A stretch of DNA of 64,000 bases from Fimbriimonadales bacterium (GCA_025998675.1 AP024673.1:2240562-2304561); one strand, 5' to 3'. Positions 24,206-33,481 are shown, numbered from the stretch's first letter. A program made the numbers and translations. Notes: a model not told the origin generated them from the sequence alone.

Positions 24206-24251
24206 CGGCGTGTGTGCTCGCTGCCGTTGGTACGACATCCCGCCCGACAGG

Positions 24252-24257
24252 TACAAT
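24252..24257 (+). promoter_or_regulatory. -10 element for hyuA-like gene
   Basis: TACAAT preceded by AGG, 9 nt before the GTG at 24267. Confidence 0.5.
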
Positions 24258-24266
24258 CTACCTTCA

Positions 24267-26267
24267 GTGAACCCCATCGTTGTAGGCGTCGATACAGGCG
24301 GCACTTTCACGGATTTCGTGCTGTGGCGGGAGGGGCGACTGCGACTGCTGAAGCTGCCCTCCACGCCGCACGCGCCCCATCAGGCGATTCTGGAGGGACT
24401 GCGCCAGCTGCTTCCCGAACCGCCCGCGCAGGGGTTCACGCTGCTGCACGGCACGACGGTCGGCACGAATCGGATTCTGGAGCGCAAAGGCGCGCGCACG
24501 GCGTTTCTGACGACGGAGGGCTTCCGCGATTTGCTCTTTCTGGCGCGTCAGGATCGTCGGCAACTCTATTCGTTGAAGCCGGAGCCGCGCCCGTGCCTCG
24601 CCGAGCGCGCGCTATGCGCGGAGGTTCCCGAACGGCTGGGACACGACGGCGCGGTGCTACGCCCGCTGGACACAGGCGGGCTGACGCGCCTGATACGCCG
24701 CTGGAAACGCGAGGGGGTCGAGGCGGTCGCGGTCTGCCTGTTGTTCGCCTACGCCAATCCCGAACACGAGCGCGCGCTGAAAGAGCTACTATCGCCCCAT
24801 TTCGCTGTGTCCCTCTCCAGCGAGGTCGCGCCTGAGTTCCGCGAGTACGAGCGCGCCAGCACAACCTTCTTGAACGCCTACCTGACGCCGCCGATGACGC
24901 GCTATCTGGAGTCGCTGGCGCGGGAGGCGTCGGCGCTGGGCGCGACGCGCACAATGATTAGCCATTCTGCAGGCGGCTTGATGGACATCACACACGCCTG
25001 CGCGCTGCCCGTCGGCACGATTCTGTCGGGTCCGGCGGCGGGCGTGCTGGGCGCGTGGGCGGTCGGGCGCGGGGTCGGCGCACATCGGCTGCTGACGCTG
25101 GACATCGGCGGCACCTCGACCGACATGGCGCTGATTGACCGCGAGCCGTTGCGCACGAATCTGGGCGAGATAGCGGGTATGCCGCTGCGCATGCCGCGTC
25201 TGGAGGTGCATACGATTGGCGCGGGCGGCGGTTCCATCGCGCGGCTGGACGCGGCGGGCGGACTGCGCGTCGGACCCGAAAGTGCGGGGGCAGACCCCGG
25301 TCCCGCCGCTTATGGCAAGGGCGAGACGCCGACGCTGACCGACGCGCATCTGGTGCTGGGGCATCTGCTGCCGCAGGCGTTCGGCTTCGGGCGCGTGGCG
25401 ATAGACCCCGACCGCGCGGCGCGCGCCGTTGAACCGCTGGCGCAGTCGCTGGGGTTGAGCCTACACGCGGCTGCCGCCGCCATCGTGGCGCAGGCGCAGG
25501 CGAAGATGGCGCGCGGGCTGCGGAGCGTCTCGGCAGGACGCGGGATTGACCCCGGAAGCTGTACGCTGATTGCCTTCGGCGGCGCAGGCGGGTTGCATCT
25601 GTGTGCGCTGGCGCGCATGCTGGGCGTTCGGCAGTGGATTGCGCCGCCCTATCCTGGCGTGTTGTCGGCGTATGGGCTGCTGTGGATGGACGGCGTTCAC
25701 GAGGCGCGTCGCACCGTGCTGATGCGCCTGCCCGACGCGCCCGACCTGCGGCTGGAGGCAACCCTGCTGGAGCTGCGCGCCGAATGCGACGCGGCGATGC
25801 GCACGCTGGGCGCGCCCCTCGGCGGCTACGAGTTGCACGCCTTCGCCGACCTGCGCTACGAGGGGCAGTCCTACGAACTCACCGTGCCGTTCAACGCCGC
25901 ACAGCCTGCGCTGGCGCGGGAGGCGTTTGAACGCCTGCACGCAACCCGCTATGGCTTCACCCTACCCGACCGCCCTGTGGAGCTGGTCAACCTGCGCCTG
26001 CGCGCTGTGGCGCTTCACCCGAAGCCCGCGGGCGCGTGCTGGGAGCCGCCCGCGACATACCTTGACGACCTGCCCCGCGCCATCGCTCTAACCCTTGACG
26101 GCGAGGCGGTTCAGGCGCCTGTCATCCCGCGCGAGGCGCTGCAACCGAACACGCCCATCCCTGCGCCCGCGCTGATTGTGCAACCCGACTCGACGCTGCT
26201 GCTGGAGCCGGGCTGGGAGGTCTTCATGGACAACCGCACAGGCGCACTTGTCGGTAGACAGGTATAA
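24267..26267 (+). CDS. hydantoinase/oxoprolinase subunit A family protein
   Basis: 666 residues from the GTG at 24267, which matches the family's N-terminus (VGVDTGGTFTDFVLW) and sits 9 nt from a TACAAT. The ASKHA fold motifs are visible: the N-terminal phosphate loop, SGPAAGVLGAWAVGR, LLTLDIGGTSTDMALI, and FGGAGGLHLCALARMLGV. The family hydrolyses cyclic amides such as N-methylhydantoin or 5-oxoproline with ATP, normally as a complex of subunits A and B. No HyuB gene lies nearby; the next gene is a small unrelated one. It may act with a HyuB elsewhere, or have another substrate. Confidence 0.88.
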   Translation: MNPIVVGVDTGGTFTDFVLWREGRLRLLKLPSTPHAPHQAILEGLRQLLPEPPAQGFTLLHGTTVGTNRILERKGARTAFLTTEGFRDLLFLARQDRRQLYSLKPEPRPCLAERALCAEVPERLGHDGAVLRPLDTGGLTRLIRRWKREGVEAVAVCLLFAYANPEHERALKELLSPHFAVSLSSEVAPEFREYERASTTFLNAYLTPPMTRYLESLAREASALGATRTMISHSAGGLMDITHACALPVGTILSGPAAGVLGAWAVGRGVGAHRLLTLDIGGTSTDMALIDREPLRTNLGEIAGMPLRMPRLEVHTIGAGGGSIARLDAAGGLRVGPESAGADPGPAAYGKGETPTLTDAHLVLGHLLPQAFGFGRVAIDPDRAARAVEPLAQSLGLSLHAAAAAIVAQAQAKMARGLRSVSAGRGIDPGSCTLIAFGGAGGLHLCALARMLGVRQWIAPPYPGVLSAYGLLWMDGVHEARRTVLMRLPDAPDLRLEATLLELRAECDAAMRTLGAPLGGYELHAFADLRYEGQSYELTVPFNAAQPALAREAFERLHATRYGFTLPDRPVELVNLRLRAVALHPKPAGACWEPPATYLDDLPRAIALTLDGEAVQAPVIPREALQPNTPIPAPALIVQPDSTLLLEPGWEVFMDNRTGALVGRQV

Positions 26268-26268
26268 T
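26263..26268 (+). promoter_or_regulatory. -10 element within end of hyuA-like gene
   Basis: TATAAT preceded by AGG, overlapping the stop of the preceding gene; predicted leader of about 35 nt containing GGAG before the ATG at 26311. Confidence 0.5.
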
Positions 26269-26310
26269 GGGGAGCATCAGGCGCACATCCTGCGTCTGCT
26301 GGAGTGGGTG

Positions 26311-26655
26311 ATGATACTGCCAGAAGTGCTGGAGAAACAGCTCGACGAATTTATTGAAGAGTATAAGCGCGAGCGGGGTACGACCTTCGTTTCCCGCTTC
26401 GAGAAGCGCGCCATCCGTCGTGGGCTTGAACAGAGGCTTCAGCAAGGCTTGCAGCAAGGCGTCGCCGTATTTCGGGAGACGCTGATGCGTATCCTGCGGC
26501 GACGGTTCGGCGACGAGGCAGAGCGCGTGCGCGGCGCGGTCGAGGCGCTGAACTCGCTGGAGACTCTGGAGCGGTTGATGGACGCCGCGGTGGAGTCGCC
26601 CGACCTTCAGGCGTTCGAGGCGCTCCTGCAGACCTACAGTTCCCCCGCACAATAA
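26311..26655 (+). CDS. DUF4351-like small protein
   Basis: 114 residues from ATG 26311, with GGAG six bases upstream. A charged helical N-terminus (LPEVLEKQLDEFIEEYKRERGT, then RGLEQRLQQGLQQGV) leads to a block (LMRILRRRFGDEAERVRGAVEALNSLETLERLMDAAVESPDLQAFEALL) that resembles the DUF4351 module at the C-terminus of Rpn/PD-(D/E)XK recombination-promoting nucleases. The nuclease domain itself is absent, so this is either a free-standing DUF4351 protein or a remnant. It ends 9 bases before priA and may be co-transcribed with it. Confidence 0.7.
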   Translation: MILPEVLEKQLDEFIEEYKRERGTTFVSRFEKRAIRRGLEQRLQQGLQQGVAVFRETLMRILRRRFGDEAERVRGAVEALNSLETLERLMDAAVESPDLQAFEALLQTYSSPAQ

Positions 26656-26664
26656 GCCGAGTGA

Positions 26665-29082
26665 ATGACTACTGCCGAAGTGCTTCTGCTCACGGGCGGC
26701 AGGCTGGCGTACCAGACGCTGACCTATCAGGTTCCTGACGCCTTTCGCGGCGCGCTGTTGCCCGGCTCAGGCGTACTGGTTCCGCTGCACAATCGCTCCG
26801 CGCTGGGTCTCGTGTTGCGCGTGGAGCATACCGAAGCGCCCCCTGCGCTGGACTACACGCTCAAGCCCATCGAGTCGGCGCTGGCGCAACCGCTGCTGGA
26901 CGAGTCGCTGCTGCATCTGGCGCAGTTGATGGAGCGCACGCTGCTGTGCTCGCCTGCGGAGGCGGCGCAGGTCATCCTGCCGACGGCGGCGCGCTATCGA
27001 CTGCGGGCGGTGATTGAGCTGATTCAGCCCCTCCCCCCGCTGCGTTCGCAGGCGCAGCGGATGGTCGCCGACGCGATTCAGCGACGCGGCGGGCGGGTAA
27101 GCCTCAACACGCTCAAACGGGAGCTGGCGGCGGCTATCTGGCAGCCCGGACTGAGCGGACTGCGTGAGAAGGGTTGTGTGCGCATGGTGTACGAACTCGC
27201 GCCGCCGCCCCCGCCGCCCCGCGCCGAGCCATGGGTGGAGCTGTGCGCCTCGCCTGAAGCGCTGGAGGCGTTTTTCGCCCGCGACGCCGCGCGCGCCCCT
27301 GCTCAGACGCGCCTGCTGATGCATCTGCTGGAGCATCCCGACGGCAGAATGCCCCGCCGCGCCCTGCTGGAAGCAGGGGGCGCGTCCGTCGAGACGCTTC
27401 GGGCATTAGAGTCACGCGGGCTGGCGCGTCAGATTGCCGGGCAAGCTGCATCAATACCCTCCACTGCCTCGCCGCCGACGCTTACCCCCGCCCAGCAACT
27501 GGCGGTGAACGCCCTGCGCGATGCGCTGACACAGGGCGCGTATCAGCCGTTCCTGCTGTACGGCGTCACAGGCAGCGGCAAAACGGAGGTCTACCTGCGC
27601 GCCGCCGCCGAGTGCCTGCGCACAGGGCGGAGCGTGCTGTTCCTGGCGCCCGAAATCGCGCTCACGGCGCAACTCACACAGGCGTTCCGCGAACGCTTCG
27701 GCATGAGCGTCGCCGTGCTGCACAGCCAGCTCTCCCCCGCTGAGCGCTACGCGCAGTGGCTGCGCATCAAACAGGGCGATGCGCCGATTGTGATTGGCGC
27801 ACGCTCCGCCGTCTTTGCGCCGCTGTCGAACATCGGGCTGATCGTCATCGACGAGGAACACGAGACCGCCTACAAGCAATCGAACGCGCCGCCCTATCAC
27901 GCTCGCATGCTGGCGGAGGCGCGCGCCCGCGACTCTAACGCCGTGCTGCTGCTCGGCTCCGCAACGCCCGCGCTGGAGACCTACTACCGTTCCGAGCAGG
28001 GGCTGTTGCAACGGCTGGAGCTGCCCGAACGGGTCGGCGGCGCGACGCTGCCCGAAACCCAGCTGATAGACCTGCGCGGCAGACCGTTCCAGCCCATCAG
28101 CGCCGAACTGCTGGACGCGCTTCAGCAGACGCTGGCGCAGGGCAATCAGGCAATCCTGTTTCTGAACCGTCGGGGTTTCGCGCCGCTGCTGCTGTGCCGC
28201 GAGTGCGGGCACACGCCGATGTGCCCCAACTGCTCCGTGTCGCTGGTGTACCATCGCACGGCGACGCCGTTTCTGCTGTGCCATCACTGCGGGCATCGCG
28301 AGCGACCGCCGTCGGTGTGCCCCCAGTGCGACGGGACGCACATTCGCCCGTTCGGTGTGGGCGCGCAGCGTGTGGAGGCGACCCTGCGCGAGCGGATGCC
28401 CGATGTACGCCTTGCGCGGCTGGATCGGGATACCTTTCAACGGCGCGAGCAGTACCTGCAGGTGCTGTCCGATTTTCGCGCGGGCAACCTGCAGGTGCTG
28501 ATTGGCACGCAGATGGCGGCGCGGGGGCTAGACTTCCCGCGCGTGACGCTGGTGGGCGTCGTCAGCGCGGACACGGGGCTGTACCTGCCCGACTTCCGCG
28601 CGAGCGAGCGCACCTTCCAGCTGCTCACGCAGGTCGTTGGGCGCGCGGGCAGACGCGAACAGCGCGGACGCGCCCTGATTCAGACCTACAATCCTGACCA
28701 TCCCGCTATCCAGTATGCGCTTCAGCAGGATTACGAGGCGTTCTACAGGCACGAACTTGCCCTGCGTCGGGAGGTGGGCTACCCGCCGTTCGTGCGCCTT
28801 GCCAGCGTGCTGAGCATGCATGCCAGCGCGCCGATGGCGGAGCAGCCCCTGACGCGCCTCGCCGACGCGCTCGCGCCGCACCTTGGGAATGAGTTGCGCC
28901 AGCTGCTGGGACCTGCGCCTGCGCCGCTGGAGCGGCTTGGGGGGCAGTACCGCTATCATCTGCTGCTCAAGTGCGCGCCCGACGCCGAGCCTGCCGCGCT
29001 GCTCGCCCCCGCGCTCCAGACGCTCCCACTCGACCAGCGCACCCTGCTGCGCATAGACATCGACCCGATGCACCTGCTGTAG
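26665..29082 (+). CDS. priA: primosomal replication protein N' (PriA helicase)
   Basis: 805 residues. The N-terminal 3'-DNA-binding and winged-helix domains are followed by the helicase core with Walker A GVTGSGKTEVY, DEEH in VIDEEHETAYKQ, and GSATPALETY. Eight zinc-binding cysteines occur in four CxxC pairs (CRECGH, CPNC, CHHCGH, CPQC), the normal set for PriA. Motifs V and VI (IGTQMAARGLDFPRVTLVGVV and QVVGRAGRREQRG) are intact. PriA restarts replication at collapsed forks, a process RecG, also in this window, prepares. The start at 26665 is 9 bases after the upstream stop. Confidence 0.96.
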   Translation: MTTAEVLLLTGGRLAYQTLTYQVPDAFRGALLPGSGVLVPLHNRSALGLVLRVEHTEAPPALDYTLKPIESALAQPLLDESLLHLAQLMERTLLCSPAEAAQVILPTAARYRLRAVIELIQPLPPLRSQAQRMVADAIQRRGGRVSLNTLKRELAAAIWQPGLSGLREKGCVRMVYELAPPPPPPRAEPWVELCASPEALEAFFARDAARAPAQTRLLMHLLEHPDGRMPRRALLEAGGASVETLRALESRGLARQIAGQAASIPSTASPPTLTPAQQLAVNALRDALTQGAYQPFLLYGVTGSGKTEVYLRAAAECLRTGRSVLFLAPEIALTAQLTQAFRERFGMSVAVLHSQLSPAERYAQWLRIKQGDAPIVIGARSAVFAPLSNIGLIVIDEEHETAYKQSNAPPYHARMLAEARARDSNAVLLLGSATPALETYYRSEQGLLQRLELPERVGGATLPETQLIDLRGRPFQPISAELLDALQQTLAQGNQAILFLNRRGFAPLLLCRECGHTPMCPNCSVSLVYHRTATPFLLCHHCGHRERPPSVCPQCDGTHIRPFGVGAQRVEATLRERMPDVRLARLDRDTFQRREQYLQVLSDFRAGNLQVLIGTQMAARGLDFPRVTLVGVVSADTGLYLPDFRASERTFQLLTQVVGRAGRREQRGRALIQTYNPDHPAIQYALQQDYEAFYRHELALRREVGYPPFVRLASVLSMHASAPMAEQPLTRLADALAPHLGNELRQLLGPAPAPLERLGGQYRYHLLLKCAPDAEPAALLAPALQTLPLDQRTLLRIDIDPMHLL

Positions 29083-29136
29083 ACAGGAACGCAACCCCGA
29101 ACAGCGAAACCTACACCAGTGGATGGAGGTTCACCT

Positions 29137-30594
29137 ATGCGTCGCTGGAAGTGGTTTCTGGGGCTGTTGGGAGCTGTTGCCGTAGGGGCGATTGGGTGGA
29201 GTCTTCATAACGCCATTCGCCGAGAGCCACTGGACGCGCAACGCTTCGCACAGATGCGCGAAACAGAACAGGTCGAGTGGCTCATCGAGCAGACACTCGC
29301 GCGTTCGCAGCGCACCGATACGCTGGCAGTGCTTCTGAACAAACTGCCTTTTACAGCACAGGAGAGCTTGCGACCGCTGACGGGGATGGAGATTATGCCG
29401 ATCGGGATGGCATGTGTGGAGTACGACCTGCCGCACTGGCTCCATCGGTGCCGTCGGTATGTGGAGCGGGAGTCCGACCGTGAACACCTGCAGGTCTATC
29501 TGGCGCTGCTGCAGTCGCGTAAGGGCGATTGGCGCGCGGCGGAGCAAACGGTACAGCGCATTCGAATCGTTCCTGTCAAGGCGTTCGCACTGGCGCATCT
29601 GGGACGCGCACAGGCGGCAGCGGGGCAAGCGGATGCCGCACGACGGAGTTTCGAGCAGGCGATGACTCTCATCGGTCAGCCTATCTCTCAAGAGTACTAC
29701 CGCTACTTATTTTTCACTCTGGAGCTAATCGCACGATACTCCCACCTTGGGGAAAACCCGCAAGAAGTTGCGCGAATCGTTCAGAGGGTTCCCTTCAACA
29801 TACGCATGTATGCGCTGGGGATAGTGGAACACAGCCGTCGTCAACGGGGCGACACGGACGGACTGCGCCAGATGATTCATCAGAGCCTTCCCGATGAGCG
29901 TGCTGTACTGAAGATGTGTCTGGCGCAGGCGCTTATTGAGCAGGGGCAGGTAGAGGCAGGACTCAGAGAGCTGGTGGAAATAGGTAAGTGCTATGACTAC
30001 ATCATGGCGCAAATTGCGGTGAGCCTGCATCGGCATGGGCGCGCGGAGGATGCCCGCCGCATAGTGGACGCGCTCCGCGTGGGACTATTTCAGCGCGGGT
30101 TCCCGCACAGGCGTCCCACGAACCGCGCCTCCGAAATGATGCGTCTCTCTACCCCCTATGGCGAGGTGCGCGTTCCCTTCAAATCACCGCACCACACCAT
30201 TCGGCGGCTGGCGCGGGCGTATGCGGAATGGGGGCTTTTCAGTCAGGCGGAACGCGTGCTGGATGCCCTGCCGACCGAGCATCGTACCCTGCTGCGCATG
30301 AGTATGTCGCACGCCCATCATGAAGCGGGGCGGCAGGCGCAGGCGCATCAGCAGCTGGAACGCGCCCTCTCCGAAACACAGTCGGTGCCCGAGCACGGAC
30401 TGGGTCTCAATCGCTCGTTTCTCAGGTTAGAAATCGGGTGTGTGTACGCGCTGTGCGGCGACGACCGTCGCGCTCTGGAGGTCGCCCAGTCGACCGTTTC
30501 CCCCGAGCAGCGCACGGTATTGCTGTGCATCCTGCGCAATCGTGCCTACACGCGCAACCCTTTCTGGCGTGAGATTCTCGATATGCCGCTGTAG
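29137..30594 (+). CDS. membrane-anchored TPR-repeat protein
   Basis: 485 residues from ATG 29137, supported by GGAGGT six bases upstream. A short basic start and a helix (WFLGLLGAVAVGAIGWSL, about 5-22) form a signal anchor. The rest is all-helical, with TPR-like pairs such as VYLALLQSRKGDWRAAEQTVQ, ALAHLGRAQAAAGQADAARRSFEQAM and AYAEWGLFSQAERVLDAL. No catalytic motif. TPR scaffolds mediate protein-protein contacts; partners unknown. It may be read from priA or its own promoter; a new promoter for the dockerin gene follows. Confidence 0.8.
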   Translation: MRRWKWFLGLLGAVAVGAIGWSLHNAIRREPLDAQRFAQMRETEQVEWLIEQTLARSQRTDTLAVLLNKLPFTAQESLRPLTGMEIMPIGMACVEYDLPHWLHRCRRYVERESDREHLQVYLALLQSRKGDWRAAEQTVQRIRIVPVKAFALAHLGRAQAAAGQADAARRSFEQAMTLIGQPISQEYYRYLFFTLELIARYSHLGENPQEVARIVQRVPFNIRMYALGIVEHSRRQRGDTDGLRQMIHQSLPDERAVLKMCLAQALIEQGQVEAGLRELVEIGKCYDYIMAQIAVSLHRHGRAEDARRIVDALRVGLFQRGFPHRRPTNRASEMMRLSTPYGEVRVPFKSPHHTIRRLARAYAEWGLFSQAERVLDALPTEHRTLLRMSMSHAHHEAGRQAQAHQQLERALSETQSVPEHGLGLNRSFLRLEIGCVYALCGDDRRALEVAQSTVSPEQRTVLLCILRNRAYTRNPFWREILDMPL

Positions 30595-30608
30595 CCTCCA
30601 AAATGGGC

Positions 30609-30614
30609 TATAAT
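30609..30614 (+). promoter_or_regulatory. -10 element for secreted dockerin-type protein
   Basis: TATAAT preceded by GGC, with a leader of about 13-19 nt and AAAGG right before the ATG at 30634. CCTCCA (30596-30601) and TGGAGG (30619-30624) flank it as an inverted repeat. Confidence 0.5.
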
Positions 30615-30633
30615 ACTGTGGAGGTCCGAAAGG

Positions 30634-31629
30634 ATGAGACGATTGACGATGTTTCTGGCATTAGGCATGGCGATAGGCGCCTTCGGACAGACTTATGTGA
30701 TGATGCCCGATAGCACCAACAACCGCCTGGTTTTGTTCGATCCCGAAACAGGGATTGTCGTGAACAACAACCTGTTTGGCTTGGCAGGCGGCACGCCGCT
30801 ACATGCCCTGCAGGTCGGTAACGAGATCTGGGTTTCCGAACAGCTTGGGGACAGGGTTTCGCGCTGGTCGCTCACAGGCGATTTTCTGGGCGCCATCGGT
30901 CCGTCGGGCTTGGACAACATTCGAGGCATGGCGCTGATTGACGGCGTTCTCTATGTAACGAACGCGGGCACGGCGAACGGCGCGCCTGGCGCTGCAATTG
31001 TCAAGTTTGACGCCGGCACGGGAGCGCCGCTCGGGTCCTTTTCTACCACAGGGCTTGCTCCGAGTCCCTTCGGAATTCTGCGCGACGGGGACACTATCCT
31101 GGTGAGTTCCGCATCTGCCAACGACGACATTCACCGCTTCGATATGAACGGTGCTTCGCTGGGCACTTTCCATAACAGCACCTCTCTGAATTTTGCGGAA
31201 CAGATGGCGTTCGATGCGAACGGGAACATTCTGGTAGCGGGATTCTCCTCGAACAATGTGGTGGTGCTGGATCGCAACACGGGCGCTGTCCTGAGTAGCT
31301 TTGCTGCTTCGGGCGCGCGGGGCGTGTTCCAGCTGGGGAACGGAATGATCCTGTGGACAAACGGCAGTGGGGCTCATGTCTACGATCCTGCGGTAGGGAG
31401 GTCAACGCTGGTCTATTCGGGCGGAGGACGCTATCTCGACCTGCTGGTACTGCGCGTCGAAGGCGATGTTAACCGTGATGGGTGTGTCGACGACGCCGAC
31501 CTGCTGGCGGTGTTGTTCGCGTTTGGACAGTCGGGCGCGGGTTTGGCGGAAGACCTGAACGGCGACAGCGTGGTGGACGACGCCGACCTACTGATTGTGC
31601 TGTTCAACTTCGGCAACGGTTGCGAGTAA
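30634..31629 (+). CDS. secreted beta-propeller protein with dockerin-like repeats
   Basis: 331 residues. Signal peptide at 1-18 (LTMFLALGMAIGAFGQ). The body repeats short blades (NRLVLFDPETGIVVNN, RFDMNGASLGTFHNST, VVVLDRNTGAVLSSF), a vWD/NHL-like beta-propeller. The last 60 residues carry two EF-hand-like dockerin units, VNRDGCVDDADLLAVLFAFG and LNGDSVVDDADLLIVLFNFG, and a final Cys-Glu. Each has the Asp/Asn pattern that binds calcium in dockerin type I. The same tail occurs in the protein at 41959-42819. Location is extracytoplasmic; substrate or partner unknown, and no cohesin gene is visible. Confidence 0.85.
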   Translation: MRRLTMFLALGMAIGAFGQTYVMMPDSTNNRLVLFDPETGIVVNNNLFGLAGGTPLHALQVGNEIWVSEQLGDRVSRWSLTGDFLGAIGPSGLDNIRGMALIDGVLYVTNAGTANGAPGAAIVKFDAGTGAPLGSFSTTGLAPSPFGILRDGDTILVSSASANDDIHRFDMNGASLGTFHNSTSLNFAEQMAFDANGNILVAGFSSNNVVVLDRNTGAVLSSFAASGARGVFQLGNGMILWTNGSGAHVYDPAVGRSTLVYSGGGRYLDLLVLRVEGDVNRDGCVDDADLLAVLFAFGQSGAGLAEDLNGDSVVDDADLLIVLFNFGNGCE

Positions 31630-32187
31630 GCGGAGCTGCGCGACGGGCGCATAGGTGCGCCTGTGGGCAGGGCACGCCCCATACTGGCGCAGCCGTTCCA
31701 GATGGAGCGCGGTCGGGTAGCCCTTGTGCTGGGCGAAGCCGTAGCGCGGGTACAGGCGGTCTAACTCCGCCATGATTCGGTCGCGGGCGACCTTCGCCAG
31801 AATCGATGCGGCGGCGATGCTCAACTCCTGTGCATCGCCGTCCACCACCGCCTGCTGCGGCAGCGGCAGGCGCGGGAGGATGTGTTTGCCGTCGATCAGC
31901 ACGCGCTGGGGCGTGAGGGGCAGCGCAAGCACGGCGCGGCGCATCGCGATCAGGCTCGCCTGCAGGATGTTGTAGCGCTCGATCTCGCGCGGGCTGGCGA
32001 CGCCGATTGCCCAGGCGACGGCGGTCTGCTTAATCGCGGCGCACAAGCGTTCGCGCTGGGCGGGGGTTAGCTGTTTGCTGTCGGCGATGCCCGCAGGCGC
32101 GCCGCACGGCGGCAAGATCACGCACGCCGCCACCACAGGTCCCGCAATGGGTCCCCTGCCCGCCTCGTCCACGCCTGCAATCCACAT
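31588..32187 (-). CDS. rnhB: ribonuclease HII
   Basis: 199 residues from ATG 32187 (MWIAGVDEAGRGPIAGPVV), which has GGGAG upstream; a GTG 18 bases earlier is possible. The catalytic acids are visible: Asp-Glu in VDEAGRG, Asp in LIDGK and the late Asp of VDGDAQ-SIAAASILAKVARDRIM. The enzyme removes RNA from RNA-DNA hybrids and single ribonucleotides from DNA. Its 3' end overlaps the last 42 bases of the convergent dockerin gene, so the final residues are antisense to the dockerin repeat. Confidence 0.94.
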   Translation of the reverse strand: MWIAGVDEAGRGPIAGPVVAACVILPPCGAPAGIADSKQLTPAQRERLCAAIKQTAVAWAIGVASPREIERYNILQASLIAMRRAVLALPLTPQRVLIDGKHILPRLPLPQQAVVDGDAQELSIAAASILAKVARDRIMAELDRLYPRYGFAQHKGYPTALHLERLRQYGACPAHRRTYAPVAQLRLLATVAEVEQHNQ

Positions 32188-32253
32188 CCCGCTCCCAATA
32201 TTCACGGTTGCCTGCGCAGGCTCCTGCTGACGGAATCGGCAGGGGGAGATGGC

Positions 32254-33471
32254 GTGATTTCAGGCTGGCGTCCCCATCCGGGGCAGCAGGCGTTTCTGAG
32301 CAGTCGCGCGCCCGTGCGCGTGCTGGCGTGCGGCAGGCGGTGGGGCAAGACGGAGGTCATCGCGGCGGAGATTGCCCGCACGCTGCTGAGCGATGCGCCG
32401 CGCGCGGTGCTGCTCGTCGCGCCGTCGCAGGAGCAGGCGCTGCTGGGCTTCGAGCGCACGCTGGAGTTTCTGCAACGCGCGGGCGTGCGCCCGATAGTGC
32501 GCCGCACCCCTGCGCCGACGCTGACGCTGGGCGGCTCGCGGCTGTGGGCGCGTGCGGCGGCGCGTGGCGGGATGTTCCTGCGCGGACGCAAAGCGCACCT
32601 GATTGTCGTCGACGAAGCCGCCTATGTGCCCGAATCGGTCGTTGCAGAGGTGCTTGCGCCGATGCTTGCGGACACAGGCGGACGGCTCGCGCTCATCTCC
32701 ACGCCGCGCGGCAAGAACTACTTCTACCGCTACTACCTGCAGGGTCAGGAGGACGGCGTGCGCGTATGGAGCCTGCGCAGCCCCTCATGGCACAACCCGC
32801 TGCTCTCGCCCACCGTGCTGCAGATGCAGGCCAGCATGATGACCGCCCGCCAGTACCAGATCGAGTACGGCGCGCAGTTTCTGGACGCCGAGGGGCAGGT
32901 GTTCCGCACCGAGTGGGTGGATCGCGCGCTGCTATTGCGCCTGCCCGATGAGGGGCTGACCGTCGCAGGGGTGGACTGGGCGCGCTACCGCGACTACACC
33001 GCGCTGGCGATATTGCAGGGCGCACGCGACGGGGCGAAACTGCTCGAAGTGCGCCGCTGGCAGGGGCTTTCGTGGGCGGAGCAACTGAACGCCGTCGCGC
33101 AACGGCTGCAGGCGCATGCGCCCGCCCGAATCCTGTGCGACCGCACGGGCGTCGGCGACCCGCTGCTGGAAACGCTCCAGCAACAGTTCCCGCACGCCGA
33201 GGGCGTCGCCTTCACGCAGGCGTTCAAGCAGAGCGTGATAGAGCACCTCGCGCTGATGCTGGAGCAGGGGCGGCTGCAGTTGTTGTCTGAGCCTGAGCTG
33301 CTGCGCGAGCTGTACCATTTTGAGGCGACGCCCACCCCGCGCGGGGTGCGGCTGGAGGGCGCGGCGGGCGTCCACGACGATCTGGTGATTGCGCTCGCGC
33401 TGGCGGCATGGACGCTGCCCGACGCCCACACAGGCGCGATTCGCACCAGCGGCGCGGCGCGAAAACCGTGA
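32254..33471 (+). CDS. phage-type terminase large subunit, free-standing
   Basis: 405 residues from GTG 32254 with GGGGGAG upstream. ATPase half: Walker A GRRWGKTE at 27-34, Walker B LIVVDEAAY at 116-123, coupling motif STPRG at 149-153. Nuclease half (about 235-390): acidic residues Asp241 in VAGVDWAR, Asp296 in LCDRTGVGD and Asp375-Asp376 in HDDLVIALAL, the RNase H-like triad of terminases. All active residues are present and length is close to phage TerL. No small terminase, portal, capsid or integrase gene is nearby; neighbours are rnhB and a fasciclin gene. It is probably a domesticated or satellite DNA-packaging enzyme. Confidence 0.88.
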   Translation: MISGWRPHPGQQAFLSSRAPVRVLACGRRWGKTEVIAAEIARTLLSDAPRAVLLVAPSQEQALLGFERTLEFLQRAGVRPIVRRTPAPTLTLGGSRLWARAAARGGMFLRGRKAHLIVVDEAAYVPESVVAEVLAPMLADTGGRLALISTPRGKNYFYRYYLQGQEDGVRVWSLRSPSWHNPLLSPTVLQMQASMMTARQYQIEYGAQFLDAEGQVFRTEWVDRALLLRLPDEGLTVAGVDWARYRDYTALAILQGARDGAKLLEVRRWQGLSWAEQLNAVAQRLQAHAPARILCDRTGVGDPLLETLQQQFPHAEGVAFTQAFKQSVIEHLALMLEQGRLQLLSEPELLRELYHFEATPTPRGVRLEGAAGVHDDLVIALALAAWTLPDAHTGAIRTSGAARKP

Positions 33472-33481
33472 GTTTCGAAAA

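Noticed and set aside
32254-33471. Prophage marker
   Set aside because: No other phage gene, tRNA attachment site or direct repeat nearby, so the terminase alone does not define a prophage.
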